Assembly (NCBI RefSeq): GCF_001514065.1
Contig: NZ_KQ948423.1
Coordinates: 705,717-769,716, forward strand
Length of the DNA: 64,000 nt
Source: Streptomyces antibioticus
GTDB taxonomy: Bacteria > Actinomycetota > Actinomycetes > Streptomycetales > Streptomycetaceae
Reading direction: 5' to 3'
The position numbers were made by a program, and so were the translations under genes. Positions 1 to 9,940 of the stretch are shown piece after piece. Position 1 is the stretch's first letter; the number at the start of each line of letters is the position of its first letter. The notes under the pieces are model-generated. The model searched no databases. It worked only from the letters and a program-made list of their open reading frames with translations, and was not told the DNA's origin.

Positions 1-642
1 ATGATGGAGACGGCGATGGGCAAGGAGGTCGCCGACGTCTCCTTGCGGGTGTGGACGCCGGTCGGCACCACCATCAAGTTCGTCAAGCAGGTCGCGCCCA
101 CCGTCGAGCAGTTGACCGACCGCCGCACCGAGGCGGGCCCGCGCGCCGGGGACTACCCCACCGGCTCCTGGGGAGACGAGTCCCGTGACTACCACATCTG
201 CGTGGAAGTACCGGTCGCGAACCTCGGCCAGGAGATGCTGGCCGCCCGGGTCTCGCTCGTCATCCCCCAACCCGACGGCACCGCACAGAACTTGGGCGCC
301 CAGGGGCTGGTACGGGCGGTGTGGACCGACGACATGGTCGCCTCGACGTCGATCAACCCCCAGGTAGCCCACTACACCGGTCAGGCCGAACTGGCGCAAG
401 CCATCCAACAAGGCCTCGATCTGCGCAAAGCGGGCGATATGGATGGAGCAACGGCCAAACTGGGCCGGGCCGTTCAGCTCGCAAGCGCTTCCGGCAACGC
501 CGATACTGCGAAACTGCTTGCGAAGGTGGTGGACGTGGTCGATGCCGCGACAGGTACTGTGCGGTTGAAGGCGAAGGTCGAGGAGGCCGACGAGATGACT
601 CTCGAGACCCGGTCCACAAAGACTGTTCGTGTAAAGAAGTAA
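1..642 (+). CDS. VWA-type protein, C-terminal part (5' truncated by window)
   Basis: The reading frame is open from the first base and ends at TAA 640-642. What is seen is the last ~213 residues of a longer protein: a beta-rich stretch (about residues 10-110, alternating hydrophobic residues, a 'YHICVEVPV' strand), then an Ala/Leu-rich helical tail (residues 125-185) with an 'AGDMDGATAKLGRAVQLA' TPR-like helix. This matches the region after the MIDAS domain in streptomycete von Willebrand factor A proteins that sit next to FHA proteins. The catalytic or metal site itself would lie outside the window, so the family call rests on context and general resemblance. The ATG at position 1 is probably internal. 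The FHA gene starts 59 bp downstream on the same strand, so the two are probably co-transcribed in a phosphosignalling cluster. Confidence 0.6.
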   Translation: MMETAMGKEVADVSLRVWTPVGTTIKFVKQVAPTVEQLTDRRTEAGPRAGDYPTGSWGDESRDYHICVEVPVANLGQEMLAARVSLVIPQPDGTAQNLGAQGLVRAVWTDDMVASTSINPQVAHYTGQAELAQAIQQGLDLRKAGDMDGATAKLGRAVQLASASGNADTAKLLAKVVDVVDAATGTVRLKAKVEEADEMTLETRSTKTVRVKK

Positions 643-701
643 AGAAAAAGCAGACAGAAGCGACCGAGAAGTCTCCTTACGTGAGAGGGGGAAGCGCCGA
701 C

Positions 702-2300
702 ATGCCGACCTGCCCGAACGGACACCAGTCGGGTTCCGACGACTGGTGCGAGGTCTGCGGTCACCGCATGGCCGGTGCCGTGCCTCCGCCCCCTCCCCCG
801 CCGCCCCCCGGTGGCGGCTACGGCTTCCCGCCGCCCCCGCCGGGCGCCGGCGGCCAGCCCGGACGCTCGCATCTGTCCGCCGTGCCGGACCCCGAGCCGG
901 AGCTCTGCCCGCAGTGCCGCACGCCCCGCGAGGGCGGTGCGCCGTTCTGCGAGGAGTGCCGGTGGAACTTCCTGACGAACACGGCGACCTCGTACACCCC
1001 GGCCGCCCCGCGCCCGCCGGCCCCCGGCCCGGGCGTCCGCTTCCAGGGCCCGCCGCCGGGTGCGTCGTACGGCGGCGGTGACTCGTACGAGTACCAGGGC
1101 TCCCGCCCGTCCCAGATGAACCGCCCCGCCGAGCCGATCCCGCCCTTCGGCAGCGAGCGCCAGGGCCCGGGCGGCCCGGACGGGCCGAACGGTCCCGGCG
1201 GCGGCTTCGGCGGCCAGGGTGGACCTGGCGGCCCCGGCGGCCCTGGTGGTCCCGGCGCGTTCGGCGGCCCCGGCGGTCCCAACGGCCCTGGCGGCTTCGG
1301 CGGCACCAATGCCCCCAACGGTCCCGGCGGACCCGGTGGGCCCAACGGCCCCGGTGGTTACGGAACGCAGGGCGGCCCGGGTGGCCCCGGCGGGCCGAAC
1401 GGGCCCGGCGGCTTCGGGACGCAGGGTGGGCCCGGCGGTCCTGGTGGCCCCGGCGGGCCCGGTGGCCAGGGCGGCCCGAACGGCCCCGGCGGCTTCGGGC
1501 CCCAGGGCGGCCCCGGCGGCTACGGCTACCCGCAGCCCGGCTCCACGCAGCCCCCGTCCGGCCCCGGCGGCCCCTCCCCCTTCGGCAACGACCCCTCCCG
1601 TCCGGTCCCGCCCCCGCCGGGCCCGACACCGCCCGCGGGACCCGGCGGTCCCGGCGCCCCGTCGGCGTTCTCGCCGTCCGGTCCGCCCGCCCCGCCCGCC
1701 TTCCCGCAGGAGACGAACCGGCAACAGCCCGGCGGCCCGTCCTTCGGCGGCGGCGAGGACGACTGGGTGATCTCCCCGCCGTCCTCCTCCGCCCCCGGCG
1801 GCCCCGGTGGTGCCCCCGGCGGCTACGGCTACCCGCAGCCCGGCTCCACCCAGGCCCCGCCCGGCCCCGGCTTCCAGCAGCGGCCCGCCGGACCGGCGAC
1901 CTGGACGGCGACCATCGGCCCGGACCGCGAGTACTTCATGGCGATGATGCAGCGTTCGGGTCCCGAGGCCGCGGGTCTCAACCTGCCCGCGTACTCGCCC
2001 GAGCAGCAGCGCACGCTCACCGGCAACCAGGTCACCATCGGCCGCCGCCGGCACTCCACCGGCGACACCCCGGACATCGACCTGTCGGTGCCGCCGGAGG
2101 ACCCGGGCGTCTCGCACCAGCACGCGGTGCTGGTGCAGCAGCCCGACGGCTCCTGGGCGGTCGTCGACCAGAACTCGACGAACGGCACGACGGTCAACGG
2201 CGCGGAGGAGCCCATCCAGCCCTTCGTCCCGGTGCCGCTCCAGGACGGCGACCGGGTGCACGTGGGCGCCTGGACGACGATCACGGTCCGCCGCGGATAG
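702..2300 (+). CDS. Zinc-ribbon / Pro-Gly-rich / FHA domain protein
   Basis: Protein of 532 residues. The N-terminus carries two Cys4 zinc-ribbon-like knuckles ([17 protein letters not shown] at residues 4-20, and [18 protein letters not shown] about residues 66-83). A very long low-complexity middle follows (about 90-400), dominated by [10 protein letters not shown] collagen-like repeats. A C-terminal FHA domain (about 440-530) has the usual 'VTIGRRRHS', 'DPGVSHQHA' and '[11 protein letters not shown]' phosphothreonine-binding strands. FHA domains bind pThr peptides, so this is likely an adaptor for Ser/Thr kinase signalling together with the upstream VWA protein. The start was chosen at ATG 702, preceded by GAGAGGGGGAAG at a normal distance; the in-frame sequence upstream reads like a shadow of the VWA gene. 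The 12-residue segment [12 protein letters not shown] occurs twice (DNA near 1515 and 1816). Confidence 0.85.
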   Translation: MPTCPNGHQSGSDDWCEVCGHRMAGAVPPPPPPPPPGGGYGFPPPPPGAGGQPGRSHLSAVPDPEPELCPQCRTPREGGAPFCEECRWNFLTNTATSYTPAAPRPPAPGPGVRFQGPPPGASYGGGDSYEYQGSRPSQMNRPAEPIPPFGSERQGPGGPDGPNGPGGGFGGQGGPGGPGGPGGPGAFGGPGGPNGPGGFGGTNAPNGPGGPGGPNGPGGYGTQGGPGGPGGPNGPGGFGTQGGPGGPGGPGGPGGQGGPNGPGGFGPQGGPGGYGYPQPGSTQPPSGPGGPSPFGNDPSRPVPPPPGPTPPAGPGGPGAPSAFSPSGPPAPPAFPQETNRQQPGGPSFGGGEDDWVISPPSSSAPGGPGGAPGGYGYPQPGSTQAPPGPGFQQRPAGPATWTATIGPDREYFMAMMQRSGPEAAGLNLPAYSPEQQRTLTGNQVTIGRRRHSTGDTPDIDLSVPPEDPGVSHQHAVLVQQPDGSWAVVDQNSTNGTTVNGAEEPIQPFVPVPLQDGDRVHVGAWTTITVRRG

Positions 2301-2309
2301 GACGACATC

Positions 2310-3299
2310 TCAGGGCAGCCGGAGGGGCCAGGCGTACGGCCCCTCCGGATCGTCCAGCCACGCCCACTCGTCCCCGCCGCTCACCGTGAGGCCGTACCGC
2401 CTGCGCGGCGGCTGCCCCTCCCGCTCCCAGAGCTGATACGCCTCCTGCGGCACCAGGCTGCCCCGGCTGAGGTCCAGCAGGAAGCGGAACAGCTCGTGCT
2501 CCCGCGCCTGGCGCGGCACCCCGCCCAGCGAGGCGGGCTCCGGCTCCGGCCGCCCCTCGCCGCGCAGCGGCACGAAGTAGGCGGGCGTGTGCAGGAAGCG
2601 TCCCTCGGCGTACCCCGTGTCCCGGACGGTCAGCAGGATCAGACCGGTGGCCAGCGGGGCCAGGACGCGGGCGCCCGGGTTGCACTGGACGAGCCAGGCC
2701 GGCGGGATCGAGGTCAGGGCGCAGGTCGCGATGATCCGGTCGAAGGGGGCCCGCTCGGGCACCCCGCGGGCGCCGTCACCGGTGACGACGACCGGACGGT
2801 GGCCGGCGGCGGCCAGATGCTGCCGGGCCGCCTCGGTGATGTCCGGCTCCAGGTCGACGGTGGTGACGAGGTCGTCGTCGCCGAGCCGGTGGGCGAGCAG
2901 CGCCGCGTTGTATCCCGTACCGGCACCGATCTCCAGGACCCGGTCGCCGTCCTCGACCTCCAGCGCGGCCAGCATCATCGCCATGAGGGAGGGCTGGCTG
3001 CTGGAGGAGACCAGTTCGCCGTCGCGCATCCGGGTGGCCAGCGGGGTGTCGGCGTAGGCGCCGCGCACCCAGCGTTCCCGGCCGCGGGCGTCGGGGCTCT
3101 CGCCCCAGCGGCGTTCGTAGCCGCCCCGGACGCCGACGTAGTAGTACGGCACGAACAGATGCCGCGGCACGGCCGCGAAGGCCTCCCGCCACACCGGGTC
3201 CTCCGCCCATGCCCCGCTCGCGTCGATCCGGTCCACGAGCTCGGCCCGCGCCTCGGCGGCCAGTTCTTCCAGGTCCTTGTGGACAGCGTGCGCACCCAT
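2310..3299 (-). CDS. Protein-L-isoaspartate O-methyltransferase-like SAM methyltransferase
   Basis: Protein of 329 residues, longer than bacterial Pcm (about 210). After an N-terminal helical region it has the PIMT signature: 'SSSSQPSLMAMML', the SAM-binding motif 'VLEIGAGTGYNAALLA' and 'VVTGDGARGVPERAPFDRIIAT'. The ~120-residue C-terminal extension is typical of actinobacterial PIMT-like methyltransferases. It probably repairs isoaspartyl residues or methylates a specific peptide or protein; the substrate is unknown. The start was placed at ATG 3299 (MGAHAVHKD), because the frame further upstream overlaps the divergent globin gene. It converges on the FHA gene with only 9 bp between the stops and lies back to back with the globin gene (69 bp apart). 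Confidence 0.8.
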   Translation of the reverse strand: MGAHAVHKDLEELAAEARAELVDRIDASGAWAEDPVWREAFAAVPRHLFVPYYYVGVRGGYERRWGESPDARGRERWVRGAYADTPLATRMRDGELVSSSSQPSLMAMMLAALEVEDGDRVLEIGAGTGYNAALLAHRLGDDDLVTTVDLEPDITEAARQHLAAAGHRPVVVTGDGARGVPERAPFDRIIATCALTSIPPAWLVQCNPGARVLAPLATGLILLTVRDTGYAEGRFLHTPAYFVPLRGEGRPEPEPASLGGVPRQAREHELFRFLLDLSRGSLVPQEAYQLWEREGQPPRRRYGLTVSGGDEWAWLDDPEGPYAWPLRLP

Positions 3300-3368
3300 A
3301 CCTCCACTGTCCTGCGGAAGGGTCCTAAGCCCCAAGTCCTGGTTCCCCTCGTCTGAGACCATGGAGCG

Positions 3369-3773
3369 GTGACAGAGATTCGGCGCGGCACGCTTCAGAC
3401 GGAGACCTTCTACGAGCAGGTCGGCGGGGAGGAGACCTTCCGCCGCCTCGTGCACCGTTTCTACGAGGGTGTGGCCGAGGACCCGCTCCTGAAGCCCATG
3501 TACCCCGAGGAGGACCTGGGCCCGGCCGAGGAGCGGCTGGCGCTCTTCCTCATCCAGTACTGGGGCGGTCCGACGACGTACAGCGAGAACCGCGGCCACC
3601 CCCGGCTGCGGATGCGGCACGCCCCGTTCCAGGTGGACCGGGCGGCGCACGACGCGTGGCTGAAGCACATGCGGGTGGCCGTGGACGAGCTCGGCCTGTC
3701 CGAGGAGCACGAGCACACGCTGTGGAACTACCTGACGTACGCGGCGGCCTCGATGGTGAACACCGAGGGCTGA
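3369..3773 (+). CDS. glbO: Group II truncated haemoglobin
   Basis: Protein of 134 residues, the normal length for a 2-over-2 globin. It starts with GTG at 3369. Residues 13-16 (FYEQVGGEETF) match the A/B helix of the TrHbO family. Later landmarks are 'YPEEDLGPAEERLALFLIQYWGGPTTYSE' with Tyr/Trp distal residues, the proximal histidine segment 'RHAPFQVDRAAHDAWLKHM', and Trp at the G8-like position. TrHbO proteins bind haem and handle O2, NO or peroxide in the cytoplasm. The gene is divergent from the methyltransferase gene, and no operon partner lies downstream. The 196 bp before the ABC permease gene hold a GAATTC-centred imperfect palindrome (about 3799-3826) and no ORF I would support. Confidence 0.9.
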   Translation: MTEIRRGTLQTETFYEQVGGEETFRRLVHRFYEGVAEDPLLKPMYPEEDLGPAEERLALFLIQYWGGPTTYSENRGHPRLRMRHAPFQVDRAAHDAWLKHMRVAVDELGLSEEHEHTLWNYLTYAAASMVNTEG

Positions 3774-3969
3774 TCCCGGCGCACGGACGCTGAGTCCCGA
3801 ATTCCGGTCGTACGACGCCGAATTCCGATCACGATCCGGTCAAGTCCGGCGCACAACCGCTTACTCGCCCCACTCCCCTCTGACAGCATCGCCAGCATCG
3901 CCCGCAGGTCTGGACAACGCGACGGACCGCGGCGGGGGTTGACGGTCACGACGGGGGTCGGGTGACGGG

Positions 3970-6900
3970 GTGGCGTGGTACGGGGGGTTCGCGAGGTTCG
4001 TCCTTCAGCGGGCGCGGGCGCATCGCCCGCTGCTCGCCGCCGCGCTGCTGACCGTCCTGCTGACGACGGCGGTCCTGGCGACGCTCGCCGCGTACTCGGG
4101 CGCGATCGGCGACGCCGCGCTGCGCCACTCGCTGGCGGACTCCCGCAATGCCGCCGACGCCGCCCTGGTCGTCAAGGCCGACGTCCCGGCCGCGTCCCGT
4201 GCCGCCGCCGACACCGCCGTACGCGAAGACGCCCGCAAGACCTTCGACGGGCTGCCGGTCACCGTACGGACGCTGCTGAAGTCCGGCCCGTACGCGCTGC
4301 CCCGCTCGCTCCGGCCGCCCGCCGAGCGGTCCGGGGACCCGGATCTCACCCACTTCGCGGCCCTGGACCCCTCCCAGGTGCGGATCACGGACGGCCACGC
4401 GCCGGCCGCGGCCGGCGAGGTGGCGCTGCCGCGGAGCGCCGCCCGGCTGCTGAAGCTGAAGCCGGGCGCCCGTCTCACCCTGGTCGACCGCCTCGGCGGC
4501 CCGAAGGTGAAGATCCACGTCGTCGGCCTCTACCGTCCCGCCCGCGCGGACACCCCGTACTGGCAGCTCCTGGACGATCTCCACGGCCGCGGTGTCAACA
4601 AGCTCGACTTCACCACCTACGGCCCCCTCCTCGCCGCCCCCGAGGCCCTGACCGGCGGCAAGGTCAGCGCCGGGCCCTCGGCGTGGCTGGCGACCGCCGA
4701 CTTCTCCACCCTGACGACCGGCCGGATCGGCGCCCTGCGCGAGGCGGCCCGCGACGGCAGCGCGGCGCTGCGCGACGAGGCCGCGCTCAGCGGCACCACC
4801 GCCGCGCACACCGATCTGCCGACCGTCCTCGACCGCGTCGACCGCTCGCTGCTGGTCTCCCGCTCCACCCTGCTGATCGTCGCGCTCCAGCTGGTGCTCC
4901 TCGCGGGCTGTGCGCTGCTGCTGGTGGCCCGGCTGCTGAGCGCCGAGCGCGCGGGCGAGACCCGGCTGCTCAGGGCGCGCGGTGCCTCCCGGCCGCGGGT
5001 CGCGGGGCTCGCCGCACTGGAGGCGCTGCTGCTCGCGGTGCCCGCGGTGGCGTGCGCGCCGCTGCTGGCGGGGCCGCTGACCCGGCTGCTGGCCGGGCAG
5101 GGCGCGCTGTCCCGGATCGGACTTGAGGTGGACGTGCCGGCGGCCGGGTCGTTCGCGGTGTGGCTGGTCGCGGCGGCGGTGGCGCTGGGCTGTGCGCTGG
5201 CGGTGACGCTGCCCGCGCTGACGTCGTCCGTCGCGATCGGACGGGCCCGCCCGCTGCCGGGCGCGCTGCGTTCGGGCGCGGACGTGGGGCTGCTGGTGGT
5301 GGCCGGGGTGGCGTACTGGCAGCTGGGCCGGCAGACGACGGGCGCGGTGACCGGCGACAGCTCGGGCACCCTGGGCGTCGACCCGCTGCTGGTCGCCGCT
5401 CCCGCCCTCGCGCTGCTCGCCGGTACGGTCCTCACCCTGCGGCTGCTGCCGCCGCTGGCCCGGCTCGCCGAACGCCGGGCCGCCGCCGGCCGCGGTCTCG
5501 CCGGGGCCCTCGCGGGCTGGCAGATCGGGCGGCGTCCGATGCGCGGCGCGGGGCCGGTGCTGCTGCTGGTGCTCGCCGTGGCGCTGGGCGTGCTGGCGAT
5601 CGGGCAGGGCGCCTCCTTCGACCGCTCGCAGGACGACCAGGCCGACTTCCGCGCGGGCGTCCCGGTGCGGGTCCTGGCCAACGGCGAGGACGATCTCGGC
5701 CGCACCGACGCCTACGCCGCCGTCCCCCACGTACGCGAGGCCGCGCCGGCCGCCCGGACCGAACTGCCCCTGTCCGGCGGCCGTTCGGCGACCGTGCTGG
5801 CCCTGGACACCGCGCACGCGGCGGACTCCGTACTGCTGCGCCGGGACCTGTCCGCCGAGCCGGTACGGCCCCTGCTGGCCGGCCTCGGCCCGAAGCGGGC
5901 GTCGGCCGGGGCGGCCGTCCCCGCGGGCAGCGCCCGCCTGCGCCTGACGGCGACCCTGCGCGGCGCGGCACCGGGCACGAGTGCCGACGTGACGGTCACC
6001 CTGGAGGACCGCTACGGCACCCCGTACCGGCTCCCGGCCGGGTCCCTCGCGGCCGACGGCCGCCAACACGCGCTGGAACTGGCGGTACCGCCGGGGAAGT
6101 TGCTGCTGACCGACGTACAGCTGGTGCTGCCGGTGCCGCGTGGGCGGGCGGAGCAACAGCGTTTCTCCCTGGACGCGGTGACCGCTGTGACGGCTCAAGG
6201 TTCCGAAAGGCGGGTCGAGTTGCCCACGGCCTGGACGGCCCGCACCCTCAGCGACAACACCTCGGAGTTCCCGGACCGCAGCAACGCGCCCGCCCCGCCC
6301 CGCGTGAGCGGGTCGGCCGTGGCGTACGGCACCGGTTACGTCCCGCGCGAGGACACCTGGACCCTGGCCTCGCTGACGGTCCGTCTCCAGGTCACACAGC
6401 CCGCGGCACCGCAGATCACCGCCGTCGCCACCGACCGCTTCCTCGACTCGGCGGGCGCCCGCACCGGGCAGCGCGTGGACGTGACGTTCGGCGGCCGGTC
6501 GCTGCCGGTGCGGATCGTCGCCGCGGTCCGGGCGCTGCCGACGACGGGCAGCGAGACCGGCGGGGCGCTGCTGGTGGATCTGCGGGCCGTGAACCGGGTG
6601 CTGGAGGCGAAGTACGGCGAGAGTGCCACGCCGACGGAGTGGTGGCTGGAGACGGACCGGCCGTCCTCGGTCGCCGCGGCGCTGCGGGCCCGCCCGGACC
6701 TGGACCCCGCGCAGGTCGTCGTCCGCGACGAGATCGCCGGGGAGCTGCGCGACGACCCGTTCGGGGCGGGGCCGGAGGCGGCGTTCACCGCGGCGGCCGG
6801 GGTGGCGGCGGCGCTGGCCGCGCTCGGCTTCGCGGTCAGCGCCACGGGCTCGCTGCGGGAGCGGGACTCCGAGTTCGCGGTGCTGCGCGCCCTGGGCGCC

Positions 6901-7191
6901 CCACGCCGCCGACTGGCCCGCACCATCGCCGTCGAACAGGGCGTCCTGGTGACGCTGGCGCTGCTCGTGGGCGCCGCGCTGGGCACGGTCCTGGCCCGGG
7001 CGGTGATCCCGCTGATCCTCCTGACGTCCGACGCGACCCGTCCCGTACCGGAGGTACTGGTGGAACTGCCGGTGGGACGGATGGCCCTGCTGCTGGCGGC
7101 GGTCGCGGCGACACCGCTGGCCGTCACCGCCGTCCTCGCGCTGCGGCGGGCGAATCCACTGGTGTCGCTGCGGCAGCAGGGAGGAGAGTGA
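3970..7191 (+). CDS. FtsX-like ABC transporter permease (large)
   Basis: Protein of 1073 residues. A membrane segment near residues 15-40 (ALLTVLLTTAVLATLAAYSG) is followed by a large extracytoplasmic domain, then a cluster of helices at about 300-530, a second large extracytoplasmic domain (550-910), and C-terminal helices (about 930-1060). These contain the FtsX/MacB-like motif 'EFAVLRALGAPRRRLARTIAVEQ'. The doubled FtsX unit is typical of actinobacterial DUF-type ABC permeases that work with a MacB/LolD-like ATPase. The start is GTG 3970. The next permease begins 1 nt after the stop (TGA-C-ATG), so translation is coupled. Substrate unknown; such systems export lipids, peptides or antibiotics, or transmit wall stress. 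Confidence 0.85.
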   Translation: MAWYGGFARFVLQRARAHRPLLAAALLTVLLTTAVLATLAAYSGAIGDAALRHSLADSRNAADAALVVKADVPAASRAAADTAVREDARKTFDGLPVTVRTLLKSGPYALPRSLRPPAERSGDPDLTHFAALDPSQVRITDGHAPAAAGEVALPRSAARLLKLKPGARLTLVDRLGGPKVKIHVVGLYRPARADTPYWQLLDDLHGRGVNKLDFTTYGPLLAAPEALTGGKVSAGPSAWLATADFSTLTTGRIGALREAARDGSAALRDEAALSGTTAAHTDLPTVLDRVDRSLLVSRSTLLIVALQLVLLAGCALLLVARLLSAERAGETRLLRARGASRPRVAGLAALEALLLAVPAVACAPLLAGPLTRLLAGQGALSRIGLEVDVPAAGSFAVWLVAAAVALGCALAVTLPALTSSVAIGRARPLPGALRSGADVGLLVVAGVAYWQLGRQTTGAVTGDSSGTLGVDPLLVAAPALALLAGTVLTLRLLPPLARLAERRAAAGRGLAGALAGWQIGRRPMRGAGPVLLLVLAVALGVLAIGQGASFDRSQDDQADFRAGVPVRVLANGEDDLGRTDAYAAVPHVREAAPAARTELPLSGGRSATVLALDTAHAADSVLLRRDLSAEPVRPLLAGLGPKRASAGAAVPAGSARLRLTATLRGAAPGTSADVTVTLEDRYGTPYRLPAGSLAADGRQHALELAVPPGKLLLTDVQLVLPVPRGRAEQQRFSLDAVTAVTAQGSERRVELPTAWTARTLSDNTSEFPDRSNAPAPPRVSGSAVAYGTGYVPREDTWTLASLTVRLQVTQPAAPQITAVATDRFLDSAGARTGQRVDVTFGGRSLPVRIVAAVRALPTTGSETGGALLVDLRAVNRVLEAKYGESATPTEWWLETDRPSSVAAALRARPDLDPAQVVVRDEIAGELRDDPFGAGPEAAFTAAAGVAAALAALGFAVSATGSLRERDSEFAVLRALGAPRRRLARTIAVEQGVLVTLALLVGAALGTVLARAVIPLILLTSDATRPVPEVLVELPVGRMALLLAAVAATPLAVTAVLALRRANPLVSLRQQGGE

Positions 7192-7192
7192 C

Positions 7193-9925
7193 ATGGCCGC
7201 CACGCCTTCCGGTCGGGCCTCGGGGGTGGTCGCCCCTTGGGTCCGTACCCGGCTGCGCACCGCTCCCGGCACGGCCCTCGCCCTCGCCCTGCTGGTGGCG
7301 CTGACCGCCTGCCTCGCCGCCGCCCTGCCTCGCGCCCTGGACCGGTACGCGGACGCGGGCCTGCACCGGGCCGTCGAACGGGCCGGCGCCGACCGCACCT
7401 CGATCCAGCTGTACGCCCAGCCCGAGTACGGCCTCGTCTCCGAGCAGGACCTGCGTCCCGCCACCCTGAGCGAGCAGTACGAGAAGATCCTGGCCACGGT
7501 CGAGAAGCCGCTCGTCGCCGACCGCCACCAGTCGACGTACGGCGTGCGCACCTCCACCAACATGGAGGTCCCGGACCCCTGGCTGCCGCGGCCGACCGGC
7601 ACGCCCGCGCAGGTCACCCTGGTCGCCCAGCAGGGCCTCGCCGGCCACGTCCGCTCGGTGGAGGGCCGGCTGCCGCGCGGGCCCGCCGCCCCGGCCGACG
7701 CGACGACGCCGGAGGTGGAGGCCGCGGTCAGCGCCGCGACCGCCAAGTCCCTGCACATCAAGGTCGGTTCGGTCATCCACGTGCCCGGCGAGTCGCGCGC
7801 CCCGCTGGCCGTACGGGTCACCGGCATCGTCACCCCCCGCGACCCCTCCGGGGCCTTCTGGTCCGGTCAGCCGCTCCTCCGCAAGCCCGCCCTGATCCGG
7901 ATGCCGGGTCCGAGCTCGGACGCCGACAAGTTCTGGCTCGGTGCCCTGCTGCTCGCCCCCGAATCGGCGCCCGCGATGCTGGGCACCCCCGGAAACCCCT
8001 GGCGCTACTGGCAGTTGGCGCCCGCGATGGGCTCCCTGCACGCCTACGACGTGGAGCGCCTCAAAACGGCCGTCGCCTCCCTGGAGTCCGGCCCGGCCCT
8101 CCAGCAGGCCCGCTCGGTCACCGGCGGCCTCATGGACACGGACACCGATCTGAGCGAGGTCCTGACCGCCTACTCCCGGCTCCGCGAGGGCGTCTCCCCG
8201 CTGGTCGCGGTGGCCGCGGTCGGCGCCGGTACGGTCGCCGCGGTCGTCCTGCTCATGTCGGGGGGCCTCGCCGCCGACCGCCGCCGCACCGAACTCGCCC
8301 TGCTGCGCGCCCGCGGCGCGTCCCTGCGCGGCCTCGCCGGACGCCTCCTCGCCGAGACGGCCACGGTCGCCGTACCCGCCGGCGCCCTCGGTCTGGCGGC
8401 GGCCGTGCTGGCGATCCCCGAGGGCAGAGCCACGTACGCCGTCGCCGCGGCGGCCGCCGTCACGGCCGTGGCCTGCGCCGCGCTCCCGCTGCGCGCGGCG
8501 GTGGCGCACCGGGCCGTCCGGGTGCACACCGGCCGCGAGGACGTGGCGACGCTACGACCGTCCCGGCGCCGTACGGTGGCGGAGCTGACGCTGCTCGTGC
8601 TGGCCGTGGCGGCGGTGGAGACCCTGCGCAGACGAGGCTCGTCCGGCGATGAACTGGCCTATGTCGCACCGGCGTTGACGGGCGTGATCGCGGCCCTGGT
8701 GCTGGTCCGCCTCTACCCGTTCCCGCTGCGCGGCCTGGCCCGCCCCGCCGGCCGCCTGCGCGGGGCGGTCGCCCACCTCTCCCTGGCCCGCGCGGGCCGT
8801 ACCTCCGCCTCGGCGGTCCTGCCCCTGCTGGCCCTGCTGACCGCCCTGACCACGGCGGCCTTCGGCGGCTCGGTCCTGACGGGCGTCTCCGAGGCCCGCG
8901 ACCAGGCGGCGCTGCTGGCGGTGGGCGCGGACGCCCGCGTCGACGCGGACGGACCGCTGCCGCCGGGCCTCGCGGACCGGCTCCGCCGCGCGCCCGGGGT
9001 GGCCGCCCTGACCGAGGTGAGCATCGCGTACCAAGCGAAGCCGACGGACGGCAGGGTGTCGGTACCGCTGGTGGGCGTGGAACCGGACGGATACGCGAAG
9101 TTGGCGGCAAGGACGGCCCTGGGCCCTTACGCCAAGGACGAGTTGACCGGCACCCGCCCCGGCGGCGTCCTCCCCGCCCTGGCCTCCCCCTCCGTCGCGA
9201 AGACGTACGGCACCCGCCCCTTCCCCGTCCTCCTGGAGGACGGCACGACGACGATCACCGTCCGCATCACGCTCGTACGGGAACGGACGCCGGCGGTGAA
9301 CGGCTCGGAGTTCCTCGTGGTGGACAGATCGGCCTTGAGCGGCGTTTCGGCACGCCCGACCACGATGCTGCTGACGGGCGCGGGGCTGTCCGGCGCGGAC
9401 CTGCGCGAGGCCGTCCACGACGCCGGCCACGTCCGGACACGGTCCGAGGAGCGGGCACGGTACGTCAACTCCCCCCTCCAGTCGGGCGCCGAGGACATCT
9501 ACACGGCAGCGGTGGCGGCGGGCGCCGGCTACGCCGTCCTGGCCCTCCTCCTCTCCCTCCTGCGCGCGGCCCCGGAACGCACGGCCCTCCTGGCCCGCCT
9601 CCGCACGATGGGCCTCACCCGGCCCCAGGGCCGCCGCCTCCTGATCCTGGAATCCCTGCCCCAGGCCATCCTGGCAGCGGCGGGCGGCATCCTGACGGGC
9701 TGGGCGACGGTCCACCTCCTGTCCCCGGGCATCGACCTGACGACCATCGCCCTGGCCACCGCGCCCTCCACCCCGGGAGGGGCACAACTGCGCACGTCCC
9801 CCGCGTCCCTGGCCATCCCGGCGACCGCGGTCGTACTGGTGACGGTGGGGGTGGCGGGGGTCCAGGCGTGGTGGTCGGGGAGACGGGGGTCGGTGACGGA
9901 GTTGCGGGCGGGGGACGCACGATGA
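7193..9925 (+). CDS. FtsX-like ABC transporter permease (second)
   Basis: Protein of 910 residues starting at ATG 7193, one base after the stop of the preceding permease, with GGAGAG as ribosome binding site. A first membrane helix (about residues 24-44) is followed by an extracytoplasmic domain, helices at about 335-440 (with 'TELALLRARGASLRGLAGRLLAE', the FtsX coupling motif), a second helix group near 470-590, another outer domain, and C-terminal helices from about 765 with 'LLARLRTMGLTRPQGRRLLILES'. It is the partner of the first permease. The cognate ATPase gene follows after a 220-bp spacer holding a dispersed repeat. Role inferred: heterodimeric membrane part of an exporter. Confidence 0.85.
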   Translation: MAATPSGRASGVVAPWVRTRLRTAPGTALALALLVALTACLAAALPRALDRYADAGLHRAVERAGADRTSIQLYAQPEYGLVSEQDLRPATLSEQYEKILATVEKPLVADRHQSTYGVRTSTNMEVPDPWLPRPTGTPAQVTLVAQQGLAGHVRSVEGRLPRGPAAPADATTPEVEAAVSAATAKSLHIKVGSVIHVPGESRAPLAVRVTGIVTPRDPSGAFWSGQPLLRKPALIRMPGPSSDADKFWLGALLLAPESAPAMLGTPGNPWRYWQLAPAMGSLHAYDVERLKTAVASLESGPALQQARSVTGGLMDTDTDLSEVLTAYSRLREGVSPLVAVAAVGAGTVAAVVLLMSGGLAADRRRTELALLRARGASLRGLAGRLLAETATVAVPAGALGLAAAVLAIPEGRATYAVAAAAAVTAVACAALPLRAAVAHRAVRVHTGREDVATLRPSRRRTVAELTLLVLAVAAVETLRRRGSSGDELAYVAPALTGVIAALVLVRLYPFPLRGLARPAGRLRGAVAHLSLARAGRTSASAVLPLLALLTALTTAAFGGSVLTGVSEARDQAALLAVGADARVDADGPLPPGLADRLRRAPGVAALTEVSIAYQAKPTDGRVSVPLVGVEPDGYAKLAARTALGPYAKDELTGTRPGGVLPALASPSVAKTYGTRPFPVLLEDGTTTITVRITLVRERTPAVNGSEFLVVDRSALSGVSARPTTMLLTGAGLSGADLREAVHDAGHVRTRSEERARYVNSPLQSGAEDIYTAAVAAGAGYAVLALLLSLLRAAPERTALLARLRTMGLTRPQGRRLLILESLPQAILAAAGGILTGWATVHLLSPGIDLTTIALATAPSTPGGAQLRTSPASLAIPATAVVLVTVGVAGVQAWWSGRRGSVTELRAGDAR

Positions 9926-9940
9926 CTGTTGACGTCCGGT

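Noticed and set aside
474-2261. A 595-residue minus-strand frame opposite the FHA gene
   Set aside because: It is the antisense of the Gly-Pro repeats; composition is Arg/Gly/Ala-only and no ribosome binding site is evident.
3799-3826. GAATTC-centred imperfect palindrome after the globin gene
   Set aside because: Noted as a possible operator but the match is imperfect and there is no positional link to a known regulator.
3946-7833. A 1295-residue open frame on the minus strand opposite the permease genes
   Set aside because: It mirrors the permease codons, has no recognisable domain, is full of Arg/Gly/Gln low-complexity segments, and high third-position GC keeps such antisense frames open in streptomycetes.
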